This document shows positions 52,161 through 63,144 of a stretch of DNA of 64,000 bases, in pieces. The stretch comes from Gadus chalcogrammus (Eukaryota > Chordata > Actinopteri > Gadiformes > Gadidae): contig NC_079416.1 in assembly GCF_026213295.1 (NCBI RefSeq), positions 130,001 through 194,000 on the forward strand, written 5' to 3'. A program made the position numbers and the translations under genes. The notes beneath the pieces are model-generated. The model made no database searches. It was not told the origin of the DNA and saw only the letters and a program-made list of their open reading frames with translations. Each line of letters starts with the position of its first letter. The stretch's first letter is position 1.

Positions 52161-53083
52161 ATGATGATGCTGAAAACGGGGAGCCTGTTTCTGATCCTTT
52201 ACGGGTTGTGCCAGATTTCGCTGGCACAAGCACAGACCCCGAGGAAGGATGAAACCACGGGGACAACACAAACCTGGAAGGGCCAGGAATTAGGGGGTGG
52301 TAGGCCTACTGAAGAAAGCCAGAGAGGAACACAGGATAATCCGGCCCAAAATCTTTCAGGAATAGTCAACAAGAAAGGGAAAACTGTCCTATATGCTCAG
52401 ATACCACCGCAGAACCGAGTTAATGAATTTGTGTTTACTGTTATGTCGGATAACCAACCGTTATGTGCATTAACCTTCCGCCAGAATTAAGAACATGTGT
52501 ATAGGAAGAATCGGTGTGAAGTAAATATCCAATTTAATCAAATGAAATGGTGTTTAACAGTAACGTCAGGGATGCATGGGGCTATAACAGAAAGTATAAA
52601 TTAAATTTGAGAGAATATATACTTCTTAAAGCTGCGGCTTGGCAGAACAGACAGGCTTTAGATTGGCTTTTAGCAGAAAAGGGGGGAGTTTGTGCTCTTA
52701 TAGGTGAAATGTGTTGTACCTTCATTCCAAATAATACTGCCCCAGATGAATCATTTACACTTGCGATGAACAATTTAAAACGTTTAAGAAAAGAGTTAAA
52801 GGAAAACGCAGGCCATGATCAGGGAATGTTTGGATGGCTTGAAACAAAGTTTGGTATGTGGGGAATGATGTTCGCAAAGATAGGTGTAGTGCTCTTAATA
52901 GTACTAACAGTGATGGGTCTGATCTTCTGCTGCTGCATTCCCATAGTCAGATCCGTAATAGCATCCAGGCTTTCTAAAGAGAAGGCCCTCATGGTGACTG
53001 ACATAGAGGAGTCGGGGAAGTGGGAGAGGATGCTCTATGGAGAGATAGATTGGAGTGACACTAGAAAGGAGACCGGAATGTGA
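52161..53083 (+). pseudogene. env: ERV-C env with most of the surface subunit deleted
   Basis: Starts with a signal-peptide-like stretch (LKTGSLFLILYGLCQISLAQ) and ~109 codons to a TAA at 52490. After a gap and frame change, 52547-53083 encodes the second half of the transmembrane subunit: CALIGEMCC (CX6CC), a membrane anchor (IGVVLLIVLTVMGLIFCC) and the tail. Receptor-binding region, CXXC, furin site and fusion peptide are missing. It is shorter than ERV-A env by about half. Confidence 0.85.
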
Positions 53084-53586
53084 GAATCAGACCCCCTCAT
53101 GTGAACCACAACCATTTCAGACAGTGTGAACAAATGGACATTGGACTAATGGGTTTCAGGGCTGGTGGCTGCAAATGGAAGCAACAACCACAATGCCCAA
53201 ACCCCCCACGTTTATATGGTATACCAGTACATGACGATAATCATAGCTATCCAAATCTATGCAAGCTTGTTGACAATCTTAGTTTTTAATTTCTATCATT
53301 TACTTATTTTTTTAAATGTTATTTTTTAAGTTTCATATTTTTATGTAATATATTCTGAAATGCTAATTTTCAATGCATTCTGAAAATACTATGTTATGTG
53401 TGAATTCTAGTTAAACATTTGATAGATCTTTTTGCCTTAAACAGGTTTAAAATCCTGAGAATTATACAGGTTGAGATTCCTGAACATGCTTAAAGGTTTT
53501 TAATGATGATCAAATGTAGTGCAAAATATAGCCTAAACGACTGTTATGTTTTTGTTGTGATCTTATCTTACAAAAAAGGGGGGATG
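53084..53586 (+). other. ERV-C 3' non-coding region with polypurine tract
   Basis: AT-rich. AAAAAAGGGGGGA at 53572-53584, directly before the LTR, is the polypurine tract for plus-strand priming. Confidence 0.8.
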
Positions 53587-54008
53587 TGTGGTAGAAATTA
53601 CTGATTATATTCTATGGTAAACTGTGATTATTATGAGGTCTTTTATACCTAATAGTGGAAAACACACGGTGCCTAGGTGTCTGGGTTTAGAACAGATGGA
53701 GCCCCCCCTAAAAGGAGCAGGGCTATCTTTGCAGACCATTTGTTGTCTATTTTTTGACCATTCAGGTTAAAGTGGATTTATGACTGAATGGAGGCAGACA
53801 CCTCAAGGAGAAGCTGTTCTGTTTGTGTGTATAAAAAGACGCCGCAGTTTGTGAACGGGAGTGACTCTGCAAACCCACTCAGGCTGTTGTCGTTGTTGTT
53901 TTTCTTCACGATAAAGTCTTTTTCAATTCTTGCTCCGGACCCCTCGATTTCTTTTACTCTCTCTCTTAAATTAGTCTAAGTGTTTTAAATCTCGATTAAT
54001 CTCCGACA
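53587..54008 (+). repeat. ERV-C 3' LTR
   Basis: 422 bp, TGTGGTAGAAATTACTGATT to CTCCGACA, one base different from the 5' LTR (T for G at LTR position ~13). Followed by GCAT (54009-54012), the second half of the target duplication. Confidence 0.95.
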
Positions 54009-54024
54009 GCATCAGCTGTTAGGC

Positions 54025-55822
54025 CTACTCATACATTGAATAATAAAGCCTCTCCAACAACTGCTTGGGAGGTCTGAATGTAGCAGACGTCCATCCATTC
54101 CTGGACAGGCCGGCGCGCACTTCCATCAGACTGGACAGGAGGGAGAGTCCCATTCGATTTCGCGTGCTGTCTTTCAGGAGCGCAACTTGAGAGAACGCTC
54201 TCTCCACGTGCGCATTCGAGATGGGCAAGGACAGCAGGCGGATGGCACCCAATGCGAGGTCTTTAAAACACGCATTTACTCCTGCGTCTTTGAACGCTTC
54301 GACCTGCATCCAGAACACGTCGATGGGCTGATCACCATAGAAACCAGCGGATGAGACGTTTCTCCACTGGCTGTCTAAGGTGTCAATGGAGCACCTAAAA
54401 AAACTCCATTGGTAACTCCCTCACCCTTGGTCTGTCCATGGTGGAAATTACTGACTTGGGGGAGAGCAGCTCCATCTTACGCAGCATATCGAGCGAGTCT
54501 GCGAGGCGCGATTGATACTGCACCAGCAGTTCTCTGATGAACGCAAAGCACCGCGCAGAGATGGTTTGTTTCGCTTCGGGGGACAATGAGCACGCTCTGA
54601 GCTCTTCCTGGAACGTGGTGCCCAAGTCAGCATCTTCGGCCGAGAGGTATACGCTGCTTGCTGCCAAGTCGAGATCTTTAAGTTGACAGTCGCTGTTCAT
54701 TCTGAACACACTGGGCTTGGCGACTCTCTTCAGCGTGGACAAGTAAAGTCTCTCAAGATCACGAAAGACGCCCAGTGAGTCCCCCGTCTCCAGCTGAAAG
54801 ATCTTGTTGACGGCTTTTATATCCCCCAGGATAGGACGGAGGAATTGCATGTAAAGCACGTTTGCTTGGTCGCTGTACATTTCACTGAGAAGTCTGGCTG
54901 TGTAGCAGTGTTCAGCACCAGCAGCGACACCAAAGTGCAGCTTCAGCGCATCCTTCTGTTGTAAAACTCTGTCGATGGAATCCGCTACACCTAACCAACG
55001 GGTAGTGCATGGTGAGAGTAGTTTCAGTGGGCACAGTCCATCATTGAGTGTTTCAAACAGAAGTTTGTATTCTGATTGGCGCTTGGCTGAGTGACTGAAC
55101 CAGTTGAAGGTTTCCCTTATCATGAAGTCGACATTGCTTGGCAAGTGATCCATGGCCTTCTTCGCTACAATATCCAGGGAATGGCACACGCATCTAATCA
55201 ACTTCAGGTCGGGCAGCAATTCCTTCAGCAGAGTGAACACCGAGTGGTGTTTCCCCACCATAACACTGGCTCCATCCGTGGCGATTCCCACCATGTTATT
55301 GATGTTGAGGCCATAGGTTTCCAAGAAGGCAAGTATCGCGTCTGTGATGGCCCTGGCATTTGCGGCACTCATCTCAACCAGCCCCAGGTAAGTGCTGATG
55401 AATTTTCCGTGTTTGATAGAGCGGTACTTAACACATATACACAGCAGCTTGATCACCGTTATATCGGTAGTTTCATCTAGGTAGAGGGAGAACGGGGACT
55501 CACCGATGTCGCTCTTTAACTCATCCCTAAAGTGAGGGGCCAGCACGGATTTAATCATAGCCGTGCACTTGGTGTGGTGCATCCGAAACTTCCCGAATTC
55601 CTCTTCTAGGATGTCTGACAGATCATCCACAGCATTTATCGATGTGTGGCATGCCACGTATGTTGCCACTCTAATTTCCCTTCTCTTCTGATCATTGCAT
55701 ATCTCCCCATCCGAACTGGTTGTTGGACTAGCAAAGGACTTGATGCTAGTGTTGACGTTCGGGAGACAGTTAGCCTTGTGTCTTTTTGTCTCTGCGTGGT
55801 CTTTAAGGTCCCGTAGTTGAGC
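54025..55822 (-). pseudogene. hAT transposase, one frame break in an A7 run
   Basis: The minus-strand exon begins after an acceptor TTTTTCCCCTCAG at 55823 with LRDLKDHAETKRHKAN, like the tail of a BED-type finger. The large open frame follows: SLYLDETTDITVIKLLCICV, GIATDGASVMVGK, CVCHSLDIVAKKA and TTRWLGVADSI. The last part (54025-54318) holds ISNAHVERAFSQV, the hAT dimerisation end. The frames join at 54397-54403, an A7 run where one base too many shifts the frame. First exon(s) were not located. hAT transposases cut and paste DNA with 8-bp duplications, which matches this element. Confidence 0.85.
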
Positions 55823-57225
55823 CTGAGGGGAAAAACGATCTGTCTAGTTACTGGACCAGATGAAATGAGACGGAGAGGTAATAAAGTCTGTCGGCACGAG
55901 GACCTTGGATTTATTAAGTAAAGTGGCAACGGTTATACAGAGTCATAAAGCGTGAGAAATCGAATATGTCTAAGTCCTTAATCAGCGCTGATGGTTCGTC
56001 CAGAGCTTCGCCTCCGTGGAAGGTCTGCTTCAGAAGAAGATGAAGAGTCGCTGTGTGATACAGTTTTATGCTGTATCCTCCTCTCGATGAGGTGTGTGCG
56101 TTTGAGGTGTGTGTGGTTCTGTGTGTTTTGCTTGGTCTTGGCTCCCAGGCCCTGGGAGAGCTTCGTAACGGGGGAGAGCTCCTCGTGTCTCCGGTGTGAT
56201 AAATTAAAACGGGGGAGTGCCCCCCCAAAGTGTCTCGTGTGTGATAATTTAATGTGGCTCTCAGGCCCCTGGTATGGGCAGGTGTATCTCTTGGTTCCTC
56301 CTAACGGGGAAGAGCTCTCAAAATGTCTCCTGTGTGATAAATTAATGTGGCTCTCAGGCCCCTGGTATGGGCAGGGGTATCTCTTGGTTCCTCCTAACGG
56401 GGAAGAGCTCTCAAAATGTCTCCTGTGTGAAAAATTAATGTGGCTCTCCCGTTCTTGAGGATGACTGGTGCATTGTCTGAGTGTCCACCATCTGCCAGCC
56501 TGGGAGATGGGGCCTTCAGCTCCGGCCTTGACCTGACTATATGTTATCATGTTTGTGTTCGTTGGGTTAGAGCAAGAGTTGACTATATTGTAATGTGTCC
56601 ATGTGATGTGCTCATCAGGCTAGGGTAGGAGTTAGCTATATTTGTAATGTACATGTGATGTACTCAGCAGGTTATTTTTCCCAACAAGCCCGGATCTCGC
56701 TTTTGTAGTATTTACACCTTGCCTTGGACGGATCCTGCAGGACAGGTGCAATCCATGCTTTTAAAGCATCTTCAGACTCCCACTCCTTCCTATAATGTTT
56801 TTTATACTTCCCCCACTTTGACATTTCGTATTCGAGTAGCTGCTTCGCGCCGTAACTGGTAGCCTTTTGGAAAAGTTATGAAATATCATTGTTTTCTCCC
56901 GCTCTGTGAGAAAAACGGAGTTCACCCGCCGTAACTGGTAGCCTTTTGGAAAAGTTATGAAATATCATTGTTTTCTCCCGCTCCGTGAGAAAAAAAATGA
57001 TACATTTCAGAACGTTCCATAGCTGCACTGATTTGTAGAGGTGTATGCCTAATTTAAACCACACAGGTTATACCGGACAACTTAGTGCGACTCAGGAAAG
57101 ACTGACAAAAGGAGTACAAGTTATGGTAGTTTATTTTCACAATTTCATCATTCAGATATCCTCCCATATGTTCACAGCGGAGGTAATAGGCCTACCAAAA
57201 TTACGCTGCACAGACACACCGCTGG

Positions 57226-57230
<5 letters not shown>
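55823..57230. repeat. hAT 5' part with ~107-bp and ~74-bp tandem repeats
   Basis: CTCAGGCCCCTGGTATGGGC with following CTCTTGGTTCCTCCTAACGG and TCTCCTGTGTGATAAATTAA repeats from ~56190 to ~56450 (2.5 copies). CGCCGTAACTGGTAGCCTTT with TGGAAAAGTTATGAAATATC repeats at ~56848 and ~56927. Upstream exon or promoter of the transposase should lie here but is not evident. Open frames over the repeat are not credible. Confidence 0.65.

Positions 57231-57288
<58 letters not shown>
57231..57288. repeat. (CA)n microsatellite
   Basis: About 27 CA units inside the hAT. The remaining 57289-57654 is the hAT right end with CCCGCC repeats. Confidence 0.95.
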
Positions 57289-57289
<1 letters not shown>

Positions 57290-57654
57290 CTCATCTGTCG
57301 CCAGCCTCCACATTTGCGCCTGTCAATTACGTCAAACAGCTTCAGATGCGCCCCTGACCGTAAGTCCCCGTTCTCCCTCTACGAAACCACTGATGAGCCA
57401 CTGGTGCGGCTGAGCCACACCCCCAGTGCTTAGCGCACCAGCCGTGTGGTAGGAACACACTGATTTATTTCTTCACTTTTACCATTTACCATTTTTTTCT
57501 CTGAATAAAATGCATGACTGGTGTGAGAACAAAAGCGCCCAAATGTGTTGAAAGCAGCCCAAATTGTATATGCCCGCCGAAGGCGTTTTCCGCCCGCCGG
57601 AGCCAGTCAAAAGAAGCCCAATTGGGCGGGAACCCGCCCAATCTGGCAACACTG

Positions 57655-57885
57655 ATTGGGGATAAAAGTACAACATGTTGTGCCTATCATCACATTTATC
57701 CCTCCTTGCTCTGTCAATAACATATCCATATCTATATATATTCCTTTTAAATGTATCTGGTAAACTGAACGAACTCTTGCTGATTATGATACATGTAATT
57801 TATCCAAACAATATATATATACATATTTTTTATATGGTGAACAACCAAAACAGAACCGATTCAAATCCTGCCGTTATTTGATTTC
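57655..57885 (-). pseudogene. env: ERV-B env, upstream part, right of the hAT
   Basis: The reverse complement continues the ERV-B env from the exact hAT target site. It matches the ERV-A env around the CX6CC region (GTTGTGCCTATCATCAC) and further at 57790-57880 (GATTCAAATCCTGCCGTTAT). Between 57730 and 57780 it is highly diverged. The match ends near 57885. Confidence 0.75.
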
Positions 57886-58663
57886 CTCATGTGACTGTTA
57901 CTCCTTGCTCGGTGGACGTAGTTTATAGGCTCCGGGTGTGTCTGCATCTGGTTCTGGAACTTTAGTTTCTACACTGGAAAAAGGGTTTTAAGCCGTACTT
58001 CATCTGATTATTATTTTGTAATTCAATTCAAATAAACATTTTTTGTTTTATTTTTAAAATAACTTTTTTTTATTTCAAAATACTGTGAAATATAGATATT
58101 TTTAATTAGGAGCTCCATTAAGAAATATCCATTTTGACAAATGTAAAATTTTAAGGTTGTGTATTCAACTGATTAATAATTTTGTCATTCAATCCAAATA
58201 ATTTTTTTTGTTTTCTTCCTAAAACACTGTTATACACTGGAAAAAGGGATTTATGCCGCACTTCATCTGATTATTATTTTGTAATTCAATTCAAATAAAA
58301 AAAAATTGTTTTATTTTTAAAATAACTTTTTTTTACTTCAAAATACTGTGAAATATAGATATTTTTAGTTAGGAGTTCAATTAAGAAATATCTATTTTGA
58401 CAAATGTAAAATGTCAAGGTTACGTACAAGCCTGCGCATGCGCATTAAATACAAAGACGCTTACGACTACTGGACCAAACCGCAGTGTTGCCAACTTAGC
58501 GATTTTGTCGCTATATTTAGCTACTTTTCAGACCCCTTTGGCGACTTTTTTTCAAAACAGCGACAAGCGACAAATCTAGCTTCTTTTTCAGCTGCTATTG
58601 GTGACTTTTGGCGACTTTTTGAGGTGAAAGCACTACCATTGACCAGAGTGACGATGACCCACT

Positions 58664-58870
58664 GGCGGCAGTAGCTCAGGTGGTAGAGCGGGTTGGCTGG
58701 TAATCTGAAGGTTGTTGGTTCAATCCCCGGCTTCACCAAGCAGTGTATCGAGGTGTCTTTGGCAAAGCACCTAACCCTGACTGATGTCGCGATGTGATGT
58801 CGAATCCAGACAGAAGCGCCTCAAGGCCATGAAGCGGCGAGAGCCGAGCGGGAAAAAATGATGATGATGA
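58664..58870 (+). mobile_element. tRNA-derived SINE copy 1
   Basis: GCAGTAGCTCAGGTGGTAGA (A box) and GGTTCAATCCCCGG (B box) form a tRNA-like head; the body includes GTGTATCGAGGTGTCTTTGG and a GATGAT tail. Confidence 0.8.
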
Positions 58871-59607
58871 TGTATACAATAATGAGAAACAATTGTTTGA
58901 TTAAATTGTAATCTATTTGATTGGACAAACCAAATTATTTCTGATAGATATTTCTTAAATGAGAACCAATTGTTGGAGTGAATCAATATTTTTTTGTTTA
59001 GGATTTAACATACGATTTAAATGTATTAACTTCATTCAAAGAATAGAATTATACTTGGTGCCAAGTTGTATTATTTTGTTTTTATGAACATAGGAAATAT
59101 TGTTTGAGGCAAGCTATATATTTGTCATTGGCTCAAGTTATGTAATATAGATGTGAACCATTACCCATATTTTTTTTACTTGGTTCAACAGAAGACTTTT
59201 TCCAGTGTACTTGATTAGGAGCTCAATTTAGAAATATTTGTTCAGACAAATGTACAATTTCAAGGTTACGTACAAGCCTGCGCATGCGCATTAAATACAA
59301 AGACGCTTACGACTACTGGACCAAACCGCAGTGTTGCCAACTTAGCGATTTTGTCGCTATATTTAGCTACTTTTCAGACCCCTTTGGCGACTTTTTTTCA
59401 AAACAGCGACAAGCGACAAATCTAGCTTCTTTTTCAGCTGCTATTGGTGACTTTTGGCGACTTTTTGAGGTGAAAGCACTAGCCTTGACCAGAGTGACGA
59501 TGACTCACTGGTTCTGTGAGCTAGGACAGTCTGTCTGTGTCTGGAGGGAGGTCTGGAGTTGGTCTAACTCTGCCATTTAGATTGTTAATATATATTGTAT
59601 ATAGTGT

Positions 59608-59815
59608 GGTGGCAGTAGCTCAGGTGGTAGAGCGGGTTGGCTGGTAATCTGAAGGTTGTTGGTTCGATCCCCGGCTTTACCAAGCAGTGTATCGAGGTGT
59701 CTTTGGCAAAGCACCTAACCCTGACTGATGTCGCGATGTGATGTCGAATCCAGACAGAAGCGCCTCAAGGCCATGAAGCGGCGAGAGCCGAGCGGGAAAA
59801 AATGATGATGTATAC
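59608..59815 (+). mobile_element. tRNA-derived SINE copy 2
   Basis: As copy 1 but with GGTTCGATCCCCGG. Preceded by ~95 bp (59505-59607) absent from the first copy, so the two duplicates differ by an indel at the SINE edge. Confidence 0.8.
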
Positions 59816-60150
59816 AATAATGAGAAACTATTGTTTGATTAAATTGTAATCTTTTTGATTGGATAAACCAAATTATTTCTGATAGATATTTCTTAAATGA
59901 GAACCAATTGTTGGAGTGAATCAATATTTTTTTGTTTAGGATTTAACATACGATTTAAATGTATTAACTTCATTCAAAGAATAGAATTATACTTGGTGCC
60001 AAGTTGTATTATTTTGTTTTTATGAACATAGGAAATATTGTTTGAGGCAAGCTATATATTTGTCATTGGCTCAAGTTATGTAATATAGATGTGAACCATT
60101 ACCCATGTTTTTTTTAATTGGTTCAACAGAAGGCTTTTTCCAGTGTATTG

Positions 60151-60799
60151 TAGAAATACAAACTCATGTACAGCAGTTAGTTGTTCAAAAACATATTTCC
60201 TATAATTCTATTTTTAGTTGTTCTAATGGAAGTCCATTATGGGACCCTAGAAATGTAAGTGTAAGCATGAATCTAACCGTAAGCATTACGTGCCAAGTTA
60301 GCTGTGTCAGAGTGATACACGGTACTCATCTTGCTTCTGGAAACATTGGACCTGAAAATTGTATGCGTTTCAAATATGTTTGTATTATAATTGATAATGC
60401 CTCATTTGTATTCCTTCATCTAACCAATTCTATTTAGTGCTTGTACAGATTTTAAATTTTTGTTTTGTGTGTTCCATTCCTTATTCTGAGCTGATTTCAA
60501 CCTTCAACTTTGATTTAATATTCACACTACATCCCTCCTTGCGCATTGCTTCAGCCATGCGCATTAAATTAACCAATTCTAACAACGGTGTAGTGCAACC
60601 AAGTTGAAGTTCCTTTCCTTAATCATTTGTACATAAACCAATCTATTGTGAAGAGAAATGAAGACCAGTACATACAAAACCAAAGGTCAATAGTGGTGGG
60701 TCTATGCAGCCGTCTTGAGACCACGCTGTTCTTAAATGCAGTAACCCGTAAATGTTTCATGAGTCAGTATACCTGTGTGCCGTAACTTATCAGAGTAAA

Positions 60800-60806
<7 letters not shown>
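60151..60806. other. Unassigned; holds an inverted copy of the 28.5-kb retroviral edge
   Basis: A 110-codon plus frame (60105-60437) shows no recognisable features. 60490-60600 is the inverse of 28515-28600, including ATTCACACTACATCCCTCCT, a polypurine tract plus LTR start read on the minus strand. It may be the end of an ERV relic. Confidence 0.45.
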
Positions 60807-60838
<32 letters not shown>

Positions 60839-61098
60839 GGGTGTAACGGTACACGTATTTGAACCGAACCGTCACGGTACAGGCACTTCGGTGCGGTTAC
60901 AGAGGTGTACCGCGGTCCGTAAATGTGGCGTACATAGCGTTAATATGGCGAATGTAAAGGCTTGTTTTGCGGTGCGGAACTTAAAACTTGAAGTCGGAGT
61001 TCCCCCCGGACCGTTTAGCCTTGTTAGGCTCGGCTCCCACGTGCGTGAACTCCGCGTAGTAGCAGTAGCAGAGCGCGATCGCGACTGTGTGTGGATTG

Positions 61099-61350
61099 AT
61101 GTCTACTAGCGAACTGAGAGCGAACTGCATGGCGAGCGACAACAGAAAACCGGAGCTTGAAGATGCCCCCCTGTCATTTAAATCCCAAGTGTGGGAGAAC
61201 TTTGGATTCCAGGTTAATTATCACAATGGGGAAAGACGAGGGGACAAGTCGAAAGCTGTGTGCAGACATTGTTCAACAGCGATCGTCTATGCAAATGGAA
61301 ACACATCGAACTTGCACAAAATTTTCGCCCCCGGTACAATTTTAACGTGA
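61099..61350 (+). pseudogene. hAT transposase N-terminus (BED-type zinc finger)
   Basis: Encodes PLSFKSQVWENFGFQV, then DKSKAVCRHCSTAIVYANGN and TSNLHK: the aromatic-rich start, CxxC and His of a BED finger as in ZBED-type hAT transposases. The frame is lost at ~61330. A later piece in another frame is compatible with the following region, but the catalytic domain is deleted. Confidence 0.8.
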
Positions 61351-61488
61351 CAGCACCATCCAGGTGTTACTGTCACCGCTGCGAAATGAACAAAAGTTGT
61401 TCAAACCGTTCAAACCCAGCTCCCTACACTATTTAATCAACCCCTACACCTGTCTGGGAATTCAGAACGGGCAAATGCCATCACCAGG

Positions 61489-61544
61489 TCTATTGGTGTT
61501 TTCATTGCCTCTGACCTACGAGAGGCAATGAAAACACCAATAGA
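61489..61544. repeat. Perfect 24-bp hairpin inside the deleted hAT
   Basis: TCTATTGGTGTTTTCATTGC-CTCT (61489-61512) and its exact reverse complement (61521-61544) are separated by GACCTACG. It lies where the transposase sequence is lost. Confidence 0.9.
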
Positions 61545-61946
61545 TTATAAAATACATAAGCTGTAATTTAAGTTAAGGCTGCAGTTGCACTTTTATTTAA
61601 TGATTGATATTTATATTTATGAGAACTTCAGAGCTTTAGAGAGCTGCAGGAATATATTACATACTCTTTGTTTACATACCAGCTTTAAGAGCCTAGACTG
61701 AGCATTAACACTGGATTTTTCATTAATTTTATGTTAGGGTTATTGGAGAATTGCATCATTTTATTTGTATGTTTCATACTGACAGCTAAAACTGTTCTGT
61801 TTAATTCGTAACTAATTAAACTTATGTTCGTTCTGTCAAGCAATCAGTTTTTTCACCATAACTATGAACCGAACCGTCCTGTACCGTACCGTGACTTCAA
61901 AACCGAGGTACGTACCGAACCGTGACTGTTGTGTACCGTTACACCC

Positions 61947-62001
<55 letters not shown>

Positions 62002-62474
62002 CTATGAAACGCTGACGTTGTATCAAAGCGTTACAGCAGTAGCAGTGGCATTTGAAAGGTGAACCCACTACTTCTTTTTTTTTTTTTTTATACTTTATTG
62101 TAGGATCATTTGTTATTCTGATGAGTTATTTTTACATTGACATCAACCTACAAACATTTTTTTTTTTTTATATATATATTATATATATAATAAAAAAATA
62201 AAAAAATAGGTAAATAAATAAATAAACAAAACAACAAATCAATACAATAATGATAAATAATATATATATATATACACATACACATACATATATACATGTA
62301 CATCCACACACACATGCATAGGCCTACATACAAACATATGTATCAGTACACATACTACATATAAAAAAAGATAATAATCATAATAATAAAATAAAAAACA
62401 CATACAGTATATATATACACAAGTTAACTCTTCCAGCTCTTCACGACTATCTTCAGAACATTAATAATAATAGT

Positions 62475-63053
62475 TTAATTATAATCCATATATGTTAACC
62501 ATTTATTACATCGTTTCAGAAACTCAATTTCTAGATTTCTAGTTATATAGGTTATTCTTTCCATTTCTAAAATATTATTTATATTTGACTTCCAGTTTTT
62601 AAAAGATGGTGGAGTAGGTTTTAGCCAGTTCCTTGTTATTTGTTTCATTGCTGCTATCCTAAGTATCCTAAATAAGTATTTGTCTCTTTCTGATATGAGT
62701 TCATCCGGTGTTACACCTAGAATAAAGCATTTTGGTTCAGGTACCTGGTTAATTTGGAAAATATTCGAAATATAATTTGTAATCTGTTTCCAGAAGGTAT
62801 TTAGTGATGGGCAAAAGTAGAAAACATGTGAATGGTCTGCATTATTTTCCCCACAGTTTCTCCAACACTCTGATGAGTTTGATGTCTTAATCTTTGATTG
62901 TATTTTTGGTGTGATAAAGAATCTTGTGTATATTTTCCATGCGTACTCCCTCCAAAACCTAGAGTTTGTTGTTTTATGTGTTGTTCCATAAATGTTTTCC
63001 CAGTCCTCTTCTTTTAACTGTCCCTCTAATTCTAAGTTCCACTTCAATGCCAC
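62475..63053 (-). pseudogene. L1 ORF2 C-terminal region
   Basis: 192 codons with CWRCG-like CWRNCGENNADHSHVFYFCP, the Cys/His-containing C-terminus of L1 ORF2, then FWKQITNYI, EPKCFILGV and RILRIAAMKQITRNW. It ends with a stop at 62475. The gap to the next piece (63053-63145) contains a frame break. Confidence 0.85.
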
Positions 63054-63144
63054 AGTGTCTTGTGTTTCATTGTTTTCTTGTAGTATTTTATATATTTTAG
63101 AAAGTGTATTCTTGATGTCAATATTATAGTTTTTATATATAAAT

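Larger units (their letters stand above)
43057..54008 (+). mobile_element. ERV-C: defective endogenous retrovirus with near-identical LTRs
   Basis: Two 422-bp LTRs, a primer-binding site, polypurine tract, and a 4-bp target duplication GCAT (43053-43056 and 54009-54012) as in gamma-type retroviruses. Inside: leader, gag, a protease remnant, a ~3.8-kb stretch lacking pol, an integrase end and a deleted env. One LTR difference implies recent insertion, yet the interior is heavily damaged and carries other elements. Confidence 0.93.
42696..57654 (-). mobile_element. hAT transposon, split by ERV-C
   Basis: Ends CAGTGTTGCCAGATT (42696) and AATCTGGCAACACTG (57654) are perfect inverted repeats. Sub-terminal CCGCCC/GGGCGG repeats are on both sides. 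An 8-bp duplication ATTGGGGA (42688-42695 and 57655-57662) flanks it, the signature length for hAT. Its own sequence is 42696-43056 plus 54013-57654, and it carries a hAT transposase on the minus strand. It has landed in the env of ERV-B. Confidence 0.93.
57974..60150. repeat. Tandemly duplicated element with CACTGGAAAAAG ends
   Basis: CACTGGAAAAAGGG occurs at ~57975 and ~58237. Its inverse CTTTTTCCAGTG lies at ~59203 and ~60134. The ~840-bp core at ~58395-59217 is repeated at ~59240-60150 with about 97% similarity. CACTA-type ends suggest an EnSpm-like MITE family. Each core carries a second segment starting CAGTGTTGCCAACTTAGCGA and a tRNA-SINE. Confidence 0.75.
60836..61949 (+). mobile_element. 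Deleted hAT transposon (TAGGGGTGTAACGG ends)
   Basis: Ends TAGGGGTGTAACGGTACAC and GTGTACCGTTACACCCCTA are inverted, with longer sub-terminal CCGAACCG repeats. Inserted in an (AT)n run present on both sides (60807-60835 and 61950-61996), so the target duplication cannot be defined. Holds only the beginning of a transposase. Confidence 0.85.

Noticed and set aside
55978..56550. 190-codon minus and 155-codon plus frames
   Set aside because: Both derive from the same ~107-bp tandem repeat inside the hAT; no domain.
60105..60437. 110-codon plus frame after the CACTG-ended repeat
   Set aside because: No domain or splice support, and its beginning lies in the end of the repeat; kept only as unassigned sequence.
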